Shown here piece after piece: positions 8,389 to 17,170 of a stretch of DNA of 64,000 nucleotides. Under the pieces are notes generated by a model. The model made no database searches, was not told the origin of the DNA, and saw only the letters and a program-made list of their open reading frames with translations. Source of the stretch: Adhaeribacter pallidiroseus (GTDB lineage Bacteria; Bacteroidota; Bacteroidia; Cytophagales; Hymenobacteraceae); contig NZ_QASA01000001.1 in NCBI RefSeq assembly GCF_003340495.1, positions 5,890,001-5,954,000 of the forward strand, given 5' to 3'. The position numbers and the translations under genes were made by a program. Position 1 is the stretch's first letter. Every line of letters starts with the position of its first letter.

Positions 8389-11300
8389 ATGTCAAACAAA
8401 AAAACATTACGAAAACAACTACTTACGGGCTCCTGCTGGAGTTTATTGGTCCTGGCTTTTTACGCGTGTACCAACCTGGGGCACGAGAAAAAAGTTTTAG
8501 TTTTTACGCAACCTAAAACCAGTCCAGAAGCCGCTACGGCCGGCGTTTTCGCGCTGCAAAAATTAGCACCCGACCACAAATTTAAAGTAGATACTGCTTT
8601 TACGGCTTCCCGGATAACCGAAGACTCTTTGAAAAACTATGCGGCCGTGGTATTTTTAAATTCCAGCCCCGAAGCCCTGGGTCATAGCCAGCAGGTAGAT
8701 TTAGAGCGGTTTGTGCAGGCCGGTGGTAAAGTAATTAAACCCGAGCCAGTAACTACTCCCGAAAAGTTTAACGATGCGACATACCAGAAGCAACTAGGAA
8801 CCAACATTGAATCGGAAATTGCGAAAACTGAAAAGCTCGACTACAGCAAAGCAACCGTAGCCCGCGTGCCCGAAGAAAGCCGCTTTGTGCAGCAAGTTCT
8901 GGATCAAAACCTGGATGAGCCCATGCAAATGACCGTGCTGGACGAAGGCAAGGTATTGTTTATTGAACGCCGCGGTAACGTGAAACTGTATGACCCGGCT
9001 AAAAAAGCAACCCGGGTAATTTCTAAATTTACCGTGCACACCGAAGGCAACTACGAAGATGGTTTGCTGGGCGTAACCAAAGACCCGAATTTTTCAAAAA
9101 ACCATTGGGTGTATTTCTATTATTCCCCGGAAGTAAAAGAATCCAAGCAAAACTTATCCCGGTTTACCATGATCGGCGATAGCCTGGATATGAAATCCGA
9201 AACTTTGGTTATGGAAGTGCCGGTGCAACGCGAAACTTGCTGCCACTCGGCCGGTGGTTTGGTATTTGGCCCGGAAGGTTACCTGTACATTTCTACCGGT
9301 GATAATACCAGCTCCAAAGAATCCGATGGTTTCTCGCCGCTGGATGAACGTCCCGGTCGCGGACCTTTCGATTCGCAGAAATCATCGGGTAATACCAACG
9401 ATTTACGCGGTAAAATTTTACGCATTATCCCGAAAGCCGAAGGTGGTTACGATATTCCGGAAGGTAACTTGTTCCCGAAAGGCACCCCAAAAACTCGTCC
9501 CGAAATTTACGTGATGGGTACCCGCAACGCTTTCCGGTTCTCCATCGATGCCAAAACCAAATATTTATACTGGGGCGACGTAGGCCCGGATGGCGGTAAA
9601 GACGGTCCGCAAGGCCCGCGCAGCTACGACGAATGGAACCAGGCCCGCAAAGCCGGTAACCACGGCTGGCCGTATTTTGTAGGCGATAACAAACCGTACT
9701 CCGATTGGGATTTTGCTACCAACACGGCCGGTCCACTTTTCGATCCCGCCCGACCAGTAAACAAATCGCCGAACAATACCGGTATGGAAGTATTACCGCC
9801 GGCGCAATTGCCGATGATCTGGTACCCGTACGACGAATCGAAAGAGTTTCCGGAATTAGGCAAAGGCTCACGTAGCGCCATGGCGGGTCCGGTGTATTAC
9901 TCCGAGATGTACGGCGACAGCAAAAAGAAATTCCCGGCTTATTACGATGGCAAGTTATTTATCTACGAGTGGGCCCGCAGCTGGGTAAAAGTTATCAGCT
10001 TTAACGAAGATGGTACTTTAAAGAAAATTGAGCCTTTCCTGCCGAATTCCGAAGTATTTAAACCGATTGACATGCAGTTTGGTCCGGATGGGGCCATGTA
10101 TTTACTGCAATACGGGGCCAATTACTTTGCCCGTAACCCCGATGCCCGTTTAGTACGCATTGAATACACCGAAGGCAACCGCGCCCCGGTGGCCACGATT
10201 GTGGCGGATAAGCAAGTAGGAGCGGCCCCGTTACAGGTAAAATTATCGGCCAAAGAATCGTACGACTACGACAAAACCGATAAGTTAACGTACGAGTGGC
10301 GCTTAACGCCGGGCGGTGAAGTTACTTCGCGCGAAGCCGATGCCACTTTTACCCTGGATAAGCCGGGTGTATACAAACCCGAGCTTACCGTGAAAGACGA
10401 CAAAGGTGAAACCACCATTACCCAAACCGAAATTAAGGTAGGTAACGAACCACCGCAGGTAGTAGTGGATATTACCGGCAACCGGTCGTTCTTCTTCGAT
10501 AATAATACTTTTAATTACAACGTAAAAGTAAGCGATAAAGAAGAAGGCAGCCTAGGCCAGGGAATTGATGCCAGCCAGGTAGTATTAGCTTTTGATTATT
10601 TACCGCAGGGCAAAGATTACGCGCTGATTTCGGCGGCTTCTAAATCGGGCAACGTGGCTACTAAATTTTTGAAAGGAAAAGCCTTAATTGATGGCAGCGA
10701 TTGTAAATCGTGTCACGATTTAGAAAAAAAATCCATCGGGCCGAGCTACAAAATGGTGTCGGAACGTTATGCGGCGGCCGGCGAAAATTCGGTTGGTTTC
10801 CTGGCCGAAAAAATTATTAAAGGCGGTAATGGCAACTGGGGGCACAGCTTAATGGCGGCGCATCCGCAACACAGCAAAGCCGAAACTTCGGATATGGTAC
10901 GGTATATTTTATCGCTTTCGGCTACTAACAATGCGGGGGGCAGCCTGCCGTTACAAGGTAAGTTTACCACCAAAGAGCATATCGGTACCGGCGAGGAAGG
11001 GTCGTACATTATTACGGCTAGTTACCGCGATAAAGGCAGCGAGTTTACCGGCCCATTAACTGACCGTAAAACCTTGGTGCTGCGCCACCCGAAAGTGCAA
11101 GCTGAAGATTATGACGGCTATCAGCAAATTAATACGCAGCGACCGCCTAATTCCGGTGGTTTAGGTTACGTCGATAAAATTCAAAATAATTCCTGGATTT
11201 CGTTTAAAAACATCGACCTGACCGGTATTGAAAGTTTAGTGTTCCGGGTGAATGCCAACGGTACCCGGTATCCGGGCGGTACCATTGAGGTACACAGCGG

Positions 11301-11532
11301 TTCTCTGGAGGGGCCGGTAGTAGCTACGGCGGTAATTAAAAATACTATGGTGGAAGCCAAAGGCCCGTTAATGGCCAACGATCCGCGCTGGACGGAAATA
11401 GCGGCTTCTGTTACCAATTCCGGTGCTAAACCGCAGGATTTGTACGTAGTGTTCCAAAACAAAGAAGTGGCTAAACGCGATTTGTTCTTACTCGATTGGA
11501 TTAACTTTAACCGGAAAAGCCCGCGATCTTAA
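8389..11532 (+). CDS. ThuA-like/PQQ sugar dehydrogenase/PKD/cytochrome c/CBM6 fusion lipoprotein
   Basis: A 1047-residue envelope protein built of five parts. A lipoprotein signal comes first (lipobox LAFYAC, Cys26). Residues ~33-125 match only the N-terminal half of a ThuA domain. Residues ~165-595 are a glucose/sorbosone-dehydrogenase propeller (GLLGVTKDPNF, CCHSAGGLVFGPEG, NDLRGKILRI, GTRNAFRF, NHGWPYF). A PKD domain spans ~598-685. Class I cytochrome c follows, with heme motif CKSCH at 772-776 and a likely Met ligand in GHSLMAAHPQ. A CBM6-like module (VQAEDYDGY ...) runs from ~900 to the end. It probably oxidises a carbohydrate and passes electrons to its own heme. The ThuA half lacks the GIHGAGD..HHWPWY segment seen in the complete ThuA protein at 42325. 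It is monocistronic, with a terminator after it. Confidence 0.93.
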   Translation: MSNKKTLRKQLLTGSCWSLLVLAFYACTNLGHEKKVLVFTQPKTSPEAATAGVFALQKLAPDHKFKVDTAFTASRITEDSLKNYAAVVFLNSSPEALGHSQQVDLERFVQAGGKVIKPEPVTTPEKFNDATYQKQLGTNIESEIAKTEKLDYSKATVARVPEESRFVQQVLDQNLDEPMQMTVLDEGKVLFIERRGNVKLYDPAKKATRVISKFTVHTEGNYEDGLLGVTKDPNFSKNHWVYFYYSPEVKESKQNLSRFTMIGDSLDMKSETLVMEVPVQRETCCHSAGGLVFGPEGYLYISTGDNTSSKESDGFSPLDERPGRGPFDSQKSSGNTNDLRGKILRIIPKAEGGYDIPEGNLFPKGTPKTRPEIYVMGTRNAFRFSIDAKTKYLYWGDVGPDGGKDGPQGPRSYDEWNQARKAGNHGWPYFVGDNKPYSDWDFATNTAGPLFDPARPVNKSPNNTGMEVLPPAQLPMIWYPYDESKEFPELGKGSRSAMAGPVYYSEMYGDSKKKFPAYYDGKLFIYEWARSWVKVISFNEDGTLKKIEPFLPNSEVFKPIDMQFGPDGAMYLLQYGANYFARNPDARLVRIEYTEGNRAPVATIVADKQVGAAPLQVKLSAKESYDYDKTDKLTYEWRLTPGGEVTSREADATFTLDKPGVYKPELTVKDDKGETTITQTEIKVGNEPPQVVVDITGNRSFFFDNNTFNYNVKVSDKEEGSLGQGIDASQVVLAFDYLPQGKDYALISAASKSGNVATKFLKGKALIDGSDCKSCHDLEKKSIGPSYKMVSERYAAAGENSVGFLAEKIIKGGNGNWGHSLMAAHPQHSKAETSDMVRYILSLSATNNAGGSLPLQGKFTTKEHIGTGEEGSYIITASYRDKGSEFTGPLTDRKTLVLRHPKVQAEDYDGYQQINTQRPPNSGGLGYVDKIQNNSWISFKNIDLTGIESLVFRVNANGTRYPGGTIEVHSGSLEGPVVATAVIKNTMVEAKGPLMANDPRWTEIAASVTNSGAKPQDLYVVFQNKEVAKRDLFLLDWINFNRKSPRS

Positions 11533-11544
11533 TCCGTAATAATT

Positions 11545-11584
11545 TTAAAAAAGCCGCTGCCTTTATTAGGTAGCGGCTTTTTGC
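11545..11584 (+). terminator. Rho-independent terminator
   Basis: AAAAAGCCGCTGCCT-ttatt-AGGTAGCGGCTTTTT forms an ~11-bp stem with one G-U pair and a T tract, 15-50 nt after the dehydrogenase stop. The A tract on the other side means it may also serve the converging NmrA-like gene. Confidence 0.9.
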
Positions 11585-11626
11585 TTTTCAAAGAAAGCAG
11601 CAGGTAAACTAAGTTTTTATCTGCAT

Positions 11627-12271
11627 TCAGCTATTAGCGATAAAGGGCGCTTGCTTTACAAATTCATCCGAGTCTAATTGTTCTATCAGAAAACAGGCTA
11701 AGTCCGTGGCGCTGATTTTATCGTCCGGGCAATCTTCTAAACTTACCTGTATTTTTCTTCTTTCATCGGTTTGCTCAATTAAAGGCAATCTAACCAGAGT
11801 CCAGTCTGTTTTACTGGCGGCCAGAATCTCGTACTCGGTTTGTTTATCCTGGGTACTGATGGGGTAATGCGTGTACATCCAACCGGTAGCTGCTTGCGTT
11901 TTCGGACTTTTCTTATCAGATGGCGTGTTTACATTCAGGCCGGTTATAGCTATATACCGCGAAATGGCGTGCGCTTGCATCGCCTGTAAAATATGCGTGG
12001 TAGCTTGGCTGAAAAGGGTAGGTTTGCTAGCGGGCTGCCCTAAACCCAAAGTGCTGATTACCGCCTGGCAGCCTTCCAGTAAAGCCGATATACTGGTGTA
12101 ATCCTGGGCATTGCCATAAACTACTTGAATAAGCGGGTCTATTTTTTTAAATTTTTCCGGATTGCGGACGAGAATTTTAAAAGGAATACTTTTGGCAAGA
12201 AGTTGATGAACCAGGTATTGACCGGCTTTTCCGGTGCCGCCCAATACGGCTATTTTTAAATTTGCTTTCAT
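11627..12271 (-). CDS. NAD(P)-binding NmrA/SDR-like protein
   Basis: The product has 214 residues and a single Rossmann domain. It starts with LKIAVLGGTGKAGQYLVHQL, the glycine-rich dinucleotide loop of atypical SDRs of the NmrA/'NAD(P)H-binding' type. LEGCQAVISTLG and ISRYIAITGLNVN are the usual later strands, and a TDWTLVRLP block near residue 160 is typical. There is no classical YxxxK catalytic pair. Such proteins reduce unknown substrates or sense redox state. It is isolated, flanked by two terminators. A paralogue is at 36255. Confidence 0.85.
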   Translation of the reverse strand: MKANLKIAVLGGTGKAGQYLVHQLLAKSIPFKILVRNPEKFKKIDPLIQVVYGNAQDYTSISALLEGCQAVISTLGLGQPASKPTLFSQATTHILQAMQAHAISRYIAITGLNVNTPSDKKSPKTQAATGWMYTHYPISTQDKQTEYEILAASKTDWTLVRLPLIEQTDERRKIQVSLEDCPDDKISATDLACFLIEQLDSDEFVKQAPFIANS

Positions 12272-12447
12272 GATTGCTTTATAAAATAATTAATACATAA
12301 CTGTTGCGGGACTTTCGGAGAAGAGCCCGGAGCGACCGGAACCAGTATGGCTCCTGATCAGAGAGTATTATTTTATAAAACAGTTTTAATACTACAAATC
12401 TATACTATTTGCCGTATTTCGCAAGTACTGTAGGATATAAGCTAGAA

Positions 12448-12490
12448 ACTAAAACAGCCAACTCGCTAATAGAAAGTTGGCTGTTTTGGT
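12448..12490 (-). terminator. Strong bidirectional terminator
   Basis: AAAACAGCCAACT at 12451-12463 pairs perfectly with AGTTGGCTGTTTT at 12474-12486 around a 10-nt loop. It sits ~45 bp after the stop of the sugar isomerase gene read on the minus strand. Confidence 0.9.
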
Positions 12491-12533
12491 TTTTAGCGTT
12501 GGGGAGCTTCTACCGGTTAAACTATCAGGTTGA

Positions 12534-13373
12534 TCAAACCTTCAGCTTATTCAAGTAATCAATATTGTGTTTTACGCTGTCCATGGGGTCGCCGGCGTAT
12601 TCTTCTTGTTCTACAAAGTAGTATTTTAAACCGGATTTATCGGCGTTCTGGAACAAGCGGGCAATGTTTAAGCTGCCTTTGCCAAACTCGGTACTCACCG
12701 GTTCCGACTTTTTCATATCTTTTAAGTGCCACAACGGAAAACGGTTCGGGTAGCGGGTAAAATAATCAATCGGGTCGAAACCGGAGGCTACTACCCAACC
12801 TAAATCCAATTCCCATTTTACCAGGTTCGGGTCCGTCTCGGCCAGTAACAAATCGTACAACACTTTGCCTTCCACTTTCTCGAACTCGTACTCGTGGTTG
12901 TGGTAGCCAAATATTAAACCGGCTTTTTTACATTCTTCGCCGGCTTTGTTAAACTGGTTGGCTACTTTCTGGTAATTGCTAATGGTCTGGCCTTCGCTGG
13001 GTAACGACGAACAAACCAAATACTGCTGACCCGTTTCGGCGGCATCAGCCACCGTTTTTTGCCAGTCTTTATCGATGTGCACGTGGCCACTGCGCAGGTT
13101 CATGCCTAAGTCGTGTACCAGTTTTTTAAATTCTTTGGGTGAATAGCCGTAATAATTACCCTTCGCGCTTCGCGCCGATTCGAGTTCTTTGTAGCCATAA
13201 GCCGCTAATTTTTTTAAAGTGTTGGGCACACTGGCTTCCAGTTCTTTCCGGACCGTATATAATTGAATGCCGGCCGCTTTGGGTTTGGCAGCCGCATTGG
13301 CCAGAAAAGGAAGCGCAGCCGCCCCCAACGTAAGAGAGCCAGCTTGTTTTAGAAAATTCCGACGATTTATCAT
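12534..13373 (-). CDS. Exported sugar phosphate isomerase/epimerase-type TIM barrel protein
   Basis: Start ATG 13373 gives 279 residues beginning NRRNFLKQAGSLTLGAAALPFL, a Tat-type signal (RRNFLK) as is common on such proteins in this phylum. A TIM-barrel AP-endonuclease-2 fold follows: GIQLYTVRKEL, YGYKELESA, GYHNHEYEF, WELDLGWV and LWHLKDMKK carry the metal-binding His, Glu and Asp residues. An upstream ATG (13418) would hide the Tat signal. The protein probably isomerises or epimerises a sugar in the periplasm. It diverges from the FGE-fold gene across a 447-bp AT-rich gap. Confidence 0.88.
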   Translation of the reverse strand: MINRRNFLKQAGSLTLGAAALPFLANAAAKPKAAGIQLYTVRKELEASVPNTLKKLAAYGYKELESARSAKGNYYGYSPKEFKKLVHDLGMNLRSGHVHIDKDWQKTVADAAETGQQYLVCSSLPSEGQTISNYQKVANQFNKAGEECKKAGLIFGYHNHEYEFEKVEGKVLYDLLLAETDPNLVKWELDLGWVVASGFDPIDYFTRYPNRFPLWHLKDMKKSEPVSTEFGKGSLNIARLFQNADKSGLKYYFVEQEEYAGDPMDSVKHNIDYLNKLKV

Positions 13374-13723
13374 AAGTACTAAATAAGAATAATTTTTAAA
13401 TTTTAAGCGTTTTTGCAACTGTTAAAGATACAATAACCGGGCAATTGCTTTTAAAAACTCTTTATTTATTTTTTGAGAATACCTGAAAGCAAAAACAAAC
13501 GGAGTATTTATGATTGGTAAATCATATACCGATTTTTTAGATTAACCGATAGCTTGCGATCAAAGAGAATTAAGAATTTTAAAAGAGAGTTCTGCTTAAA
13601 AATTTAAAAAAAGTAGCTTTTGATGAGGAAAATAGCTGATAAAACATTATTAATAAAAACACTTAAAGGTTAACAACCTCGTAATAATTACGCAAAAATT
13701 ATGAAAAAATTATAAATCTTGAA

Positions 13724-13752
13724 TTTGTACTAGGACTTACTGTTTAATTTAC
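13724..13752 (+). promoter_or_regulatory. Possible Bacteroidota-type promoter of the FGE-fold gene
   Basis: TTTG at 13724-13727 and TAATTTAC at 13745-13752 (compare TAnnTTTG) are 17 bp apart and lie ~70 bp before the ATG at 13821. The rest of 13374-13820 shows only AT-rich DNA. The match is partial. Confidence 0.3.
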
Positions 13753-13820
13753 AATAAAAAAAGGTTAACTTCGGTAGATTTTGTCAGCAACTGACAGGTA
13801 ATCAAAGGCTTTATCTACTG

Positions 13821-14852
13821 ATGAATTTAAATAAATTTTTTTTATCCGGGACAATTCTTTTGCTGCTAACTACCGGATTTGCCAACAAACCCCAACCTTC
13901 TACCGCTGTCGCTGCTCTTCAAGAAGAAAAATTCGATTCTTATAAGGAGCTTATTCCGGGTTCTAAAGTTTCTTTTGAGTTAGTACCCGTAAAAGGTGGC
14001 GAGTTTTTGATGGGCAGCCCGGCCACCGAAGCCAAGCGCAAACCCGATGAAGGACCGCAGCACAAAGTAAAAATTGAACCCTTCTGGATGGGTAAATACG
14101 AAGTTACCTGGGACGAATTTGAAATTTTCGTGTACAAAGAAATAGAAAAGCAATCTCAGAATGCTTCTTCTATGGCCGCCACCGGCCCTTCCGATGCGGT
14201 TTCGCGGCCTAGCCCGCCGTACCTCGATATGACCTTTGGCATGGGTAAAAGTGGCTTTCCGGCCATAAACATGACCCAGTTTGGCGCGCTAACTTACTGC
14301 AAGTGGCTTACCGCCAAAACCGGGCATTTTTACCGTTTACCCACCGAAGCCGAATGGGAGTACGCCTGCCGGGCCGGGGCTACTACCGCTTACGCCTTTG
14401 GCGACGATCCCGCTCAGCTGGATGAGTATGGCTGGAACTTTAACAACAGCAACGCCGGCACTAAAAAAGTAGGCAGTAAAAAACCCAACGCCTTTGGCTT
14501 GTACGACATGCACGGCAACGTAGCCGAATGGACCCTGGACCAGTACGATCCTAACTTTTACACCCAATTTGCTAAAAATACCGCTACCAACCCATGGTTA
14601 AAACCAACTAAGTTATACGCCCACACCTTACGGGGCGGTTCCTGGGACGATGATCCGGATGCGTTGCGCAGTGCGGCCCGGCAATTCTCGAAACCCGTCT
14701 GGAAGCAGCGCGACCCGCAGATTCCGAAAAGCCAGTGGTGGTTTACCGATGCGCCTTTTATTGGGTTTCGGGTGGTGCGACCACTTAAACAACCTTCCGC
14801 CGAAGAAATTGCGAAATACTGGTCGGAGCCGATTAAAGATTATGGGTCCTGA
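13821..14852 (+). CDS. SUMF1/FGE-fold protein lacking the formylglycine cysteines
   Basis: A 343-residue protein with an N-terminal signal peptide and an FGE-sulfatase domain: FLMGSPATEAKRKPDEGP, PFWMGKYEVTWDEFE, WLTAKTGHFYRLPTEAEWEY, YDMHGNVAEWT, LRGGSWDDDPDALRSAARQ and FIGFRVVRP. In true formylglycine-generating enzymes the block after GGSW contains two catalytic Cys; here the equivalent of RCAAR reads RSAAR and no nearby Cys replaces it. It is therefore unlikely to activate sulfatases, and none is present nearby. It is followed 61 bp later by a Gfo/Idh/MocA gene on the same strand, suggesting a shared transcript. Confidence 0.88.
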   Translation: MNLNKFFLSGTILLLLTTGFANKPQPSTAVAALQEEKFDSYKELIPGSKVSFELVPVKGGEFLMGSPATEAKRKPDEGPQHKVKIEPFWMGKYEVTWDEFEIFVYKEIEKQSQNASSMAATGPSDAVSRPSPPYLDMTFGMGKSGFPAINMTQFGALTYCKWLTAKTGHFYRLPTEAEWEYACRAGATTAYAFGDDPAQLDEYGWNFNNSNAGTKKVGSKKPNAFGLYDMHGNVAEWTLDQYDPNFYTQFAKNTATNPWLKPTKLYAHTLRGGSWDDDPDALRSAARQFSKPVWKQRDPQIPKSQWWFTDAPFIGFRVVRPLKQPSAEEIAKYWSEPIKDYGS

Positions 14853-14913
14853 GTTGTCCGGCAAAGTAAAAATTTAAAAAAGTAAATAATTATTAACCAA
14901 AATAGCTACCATC

Positions 14914-16263
14914 ATGAGCGAAGAAAAAGACCTCCAAAATCCATTTCCCCATCTGTCGCGGCGGGGTTTCTTTAAAGGTTCAGCGGCCCTTCTGGGAGGT
15001 GCCCTGGTTAGCCAGATTCCGTTCGAGACCAATGCGTATGCCCGTTATGGTGCCGACGATACCCTGAAGATAGCTTTAGTGGGTTGCGGGGGGCGCGGTA
15101 GGGGTGCTGCTATTCAGGCTTTGAGTACACAAGGTAAAGTAAAACTGGTAGCTATGGCCGATGCTTTCCGTGACAACCTCGACGAAAGTTTTACGATTAT
15201 TGGTACTAGATTCCCCGATAAAAACCGGTTTGATGTACCGGAGAAAAACAAATTTGTAGGTTTTGATGCTTACAAAAAAGCCATTGCTTTAGCCGATGTG
15301 GTTATTTTGGCTACGCCTCCGGGCTTCCGCCCGATTCATTTTGAAGAAGCGGTGAACGCGGGCAAGCATATTTTCGCCGAAAAACCCATGGCAACTGATG
15401 CTCCCGGCGTACGTCGCGTGTTAGCTGCGGCGGAGGTAGCGAAAAAGAAAAATTTAAAAGTAGTGGTGGGTTTACAGCGCCGTTACCAGAATGCGTATCT
15501 GGAAACCTTGAAGCGCGTAAACGATGGCTCTATTGGCGATATAACCAGTGCCCAGGCTTACTGGCATAACGCCGGCGTATGGGTGCGCCCGCGCAAAGAA
15601 GGCCAAACCGAGATGGAATACCAGATGCGCAACTGGTACTACTTTAACTGGCTCTGCGGCGACCATATTCTGGAGCAGCACATCCACAACATCGACGTTA
15701 TTAACTGGGTGAAAAACGCGTATCCGGTTTCGGCGCAAGGCATGGGTGGCCGCCAGGTGCGGAACGGCAAAGACCACGGCGAAATTTTTGATCACCATTA
15801 CGTAGAATTTACTTACGCCGATGGTACCATCTTTAACAGCCAGTGCCGCCACCAGCCCGGCACCATGAACCGCGTAGAAGAAGTATTAATAGGCACTAAA
15901 GGCCGGGTAACGCTTTCCGGCGATGGTAAAGGCGTTGTTACCGACCTAAAAGGTACTTCCATCTACAACCATCGCGCTAAAAACGATCCGGATCCGTACC
16001 AAACCGAGCACGACCGCTTGTTCGCGGCTATCCGCAACAACACGCCGGTAAACGATGCCGAATACGGTGCCAAGAGTACCATGACCGCTATTCTGGGCCG
16101 CAACGCTACTTACTCCGGACAAGTAGTGAAATGGGACGATGCCCTAAATACGCAGCTTAGCATTATGCCGGAGAAATTTGCCTTTGATGCGCCCACGCCT
16201 ACCAAACCCGATGCCAACGGATTTTACCCGATACCAACGCCCGGCGTAACCCGCGTTATTTAA
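14914..16263 (+). CDS. Exported Gfo/Idh/MocA family oxidoreductase
   Basis: A 449-residue NAD-dependent sugar oxidoreductase carrying a Tat signal (SRRGFFKGSAALLGG). The nucleotide loop is IALVGCGGRGRG at ~53-64. AGKHIFAEKPMATDAPG at ~152-168 contains the EKP motif of the family, and HNIDVINWV at ~260 contains the catalytic-type His. The C-terminal alpha/beta domain is complete. In this phylum exported members are fed by sugar oxidation in the periplasm with a tightly bound cofactor. It lies just downstream of the FGE-fold gene and ends at a strong terminator. Confidence 0.92.
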   Translation: MSEEKDLQNPFPHLSRRGFFKGSAALLGGALVSQIPFETNAYARYGADDTLKIALVGCGGRGRGAAIQALSTQGKVKLVAMADAFRDNLDESFTIIGTRFPDKNRFDVPEKNKFVGFDAYKKAIALADVVILATPPGFRPIHFEEAVNAGKHIFAEKPMATDAPGVRRVLAAAEVAKKKNLKVVVGLQRRYQNAYLETLKRVNDGSIGDITSAQAYWHNAGVWVRPRKEGQTEMEYQMRNWYYFNWLCGDHILEQHIHNIDVINWVKNAYPVSAQGMGGRQVRNGKDHGEIFDHHYVEFTYADGTIFNSQCRHQPGTMNRVEEVLIGTKGRVTLSGDGKGVVTDLKGTSIYNHRAKNDPDPYQTEHDRLFAAIRNNTPVNDAEYGAKSTMTAILGRNATYSGQVVKWDDALNTQLSIMPEKFAFDAPTPTKPDANGFYPIPTPGVTRVI

Positions 16264-16283
16264 ATAATTTTAAAATTTAAGCT

Positions 16284-16320
16284 AAAAAGGCCTTCCGGAA
16301 TTAGGAAGGCCTTTTTTTTG
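16284..16320 (+). terminator. Strong rho-independent terminator
   Basis: AAAAAGGCCTTCC-ggaatta-GGAAGGCCTTTTTTTT has a perfect 9-bp GC-rich core and eight T. It ends the FGE-fold/oxidoreductase unit. From here to 16696 I see no supportable gene. Confidence 0.95.
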
Positions 16321-16696
16321 TGCATTTGGGTTTATAAAGTTTAAATAATTATTTCGGGATAATCATGTTCCATCCAATCATCTTCAAAATCAAAAAAATT
16401 TAATAGATGAGATGGCTATTGAATATGGTTCCAGGTTACTGGGTTTTTTAACTTATGAAAATGCGATTTCTTGTTTCAGGAAATTATTTTTAACCTTAAG
16501 GTTTTCCGGAGAAGTAAAGCAACTATTTAGCTGTTATTTGCTTGCGGGGATGGTTGCTTTGCAGAAAATCCACAGCGCCTGGATGATTTATAAATTAAAA
16601 TGTTTAGATTAATTAATGAATAATAAGGCCAGAAAACAGTAAACTTCTTCGCAAAATGTAGAAAATACCCGGTAAACTAAGAAACTACTCCTCTAT

Positions 16697-16745
16697 ACAC
16701 AATGTAGATAACCGGAACAACTCCGTTTATCTACAAGTTAGGTGC
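16697..16745 (+). other. attC-like recombination site 0 (left border of cassette-like array)
   Basis: GTAGATAACCGG (16704-16715) pairs at 11 of 12 positions with CCGTTTATCTAC (16723-16734) around a 7-nt loop, followed two bases later by GTTAGGT (16737-16743), a full match to the attC core GTTRRRY. The left RYYYAAC partner is degenerate. The first small ORF starts 26 bp after the core. Confidence 0.5.
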
Positions 16746-16762
16746 AATAAGTAATATTAAAA

Positions 16763-17077
16763 TTGACTAAAGAAATTATTATTTGGGTTCTGTTTTATCT
16801 GTACGGAATTAGTTGGGGCTTAAAAGCATATTTTCATTTCTTACTTTTCAAAAAGAAAAAGAACTCAGACATGTCCCTCTTCGATTTGTGGTTTAATCCC
16901 TTCAGCTACTTGTACACTAAATTATTTATATACTTCCCTTTTTATCTATTTAAGTCAGTAGAAGAAAATAAAGAATACATGAGGTTAAGAAGACTCATAA
17001 TAATTTTCTCTTGGATTAGCTTTGTTTCATTTATAACATTTGGAAGTTTAGCTATATATATGGAAAAAAGTTCTTAA
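16763..17077 (+). CDS. Small membrane protein, first ORF of cassette-like array
   Basis: I do not recognise a family. The 104-residue reading begins with TTG (TTG ACT AAA GAA). Predicted segments: a hydrophobic helix at 6-30 (IIIWVLFYLYGISWGLKAYF), a Lys-rich loop, aromatic-rich residues ~42-63 (NPFSYLYTKLFIYFPFYLF) and a C-terminal helix ~78-98 (IIIFSWISFVSFITFGSLAI). The sequence is clearly more AT-rich than the oxidoreductase gene upstream. It lies between two attC-like hairpins and is probably a captured cassette gene. Confidence 0.6.
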   Translation: MTKEIIIWVLFYLYGISWGLKAYFHFLLFKKKKNSDMSLFDLWFNPFSYLYTKLFIYFPFYLFKSVEENKEYMRLRRLIIIFSWISFVSFITFGSLAIYMEKSS

Positions 17078-17104
17078 GTACTCATGATAAAAGAAAAAAA
17101 TACC

Positions 17105-17160
17105 ACACCTAACATAACCTATAGTGCATAAACGCACTATAGCCCAGACGTTAGTTGCAA
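17105..17160 (+). other. attC-like recombination site 1
   Basis: CTATAGTGC (17119-17127) pairs perfectly with GCACTATAG (17134-17142) around loop ATAAAC. Outside it CTAAC (17109-17113) pairs with GTTAG (17150-17154), with unpaired spacers between, as in folded attC sites. ACCTAAC fits RYYYAAC; GTTAGTT fits GTTRRRY except at one position. The next ORF starts 21 bp after the GTT. Confidence 0.6.
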
Positions 17161-17170
17161 CTTTAAGAAA

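Noticed and set aside
13821-16263. Sulfatase-activation locus
   Set aside because: The FGE-fold protein lacks the catalytic cysteines and no sulfatase gene is present in the window.
16412-16612. 66-codon plus-strand ORF before the cassette-like array
   Set aside because: It has no recognisable domain or start context and lies in an AT-rich gap; it could be a relic but coding cannot be supported.
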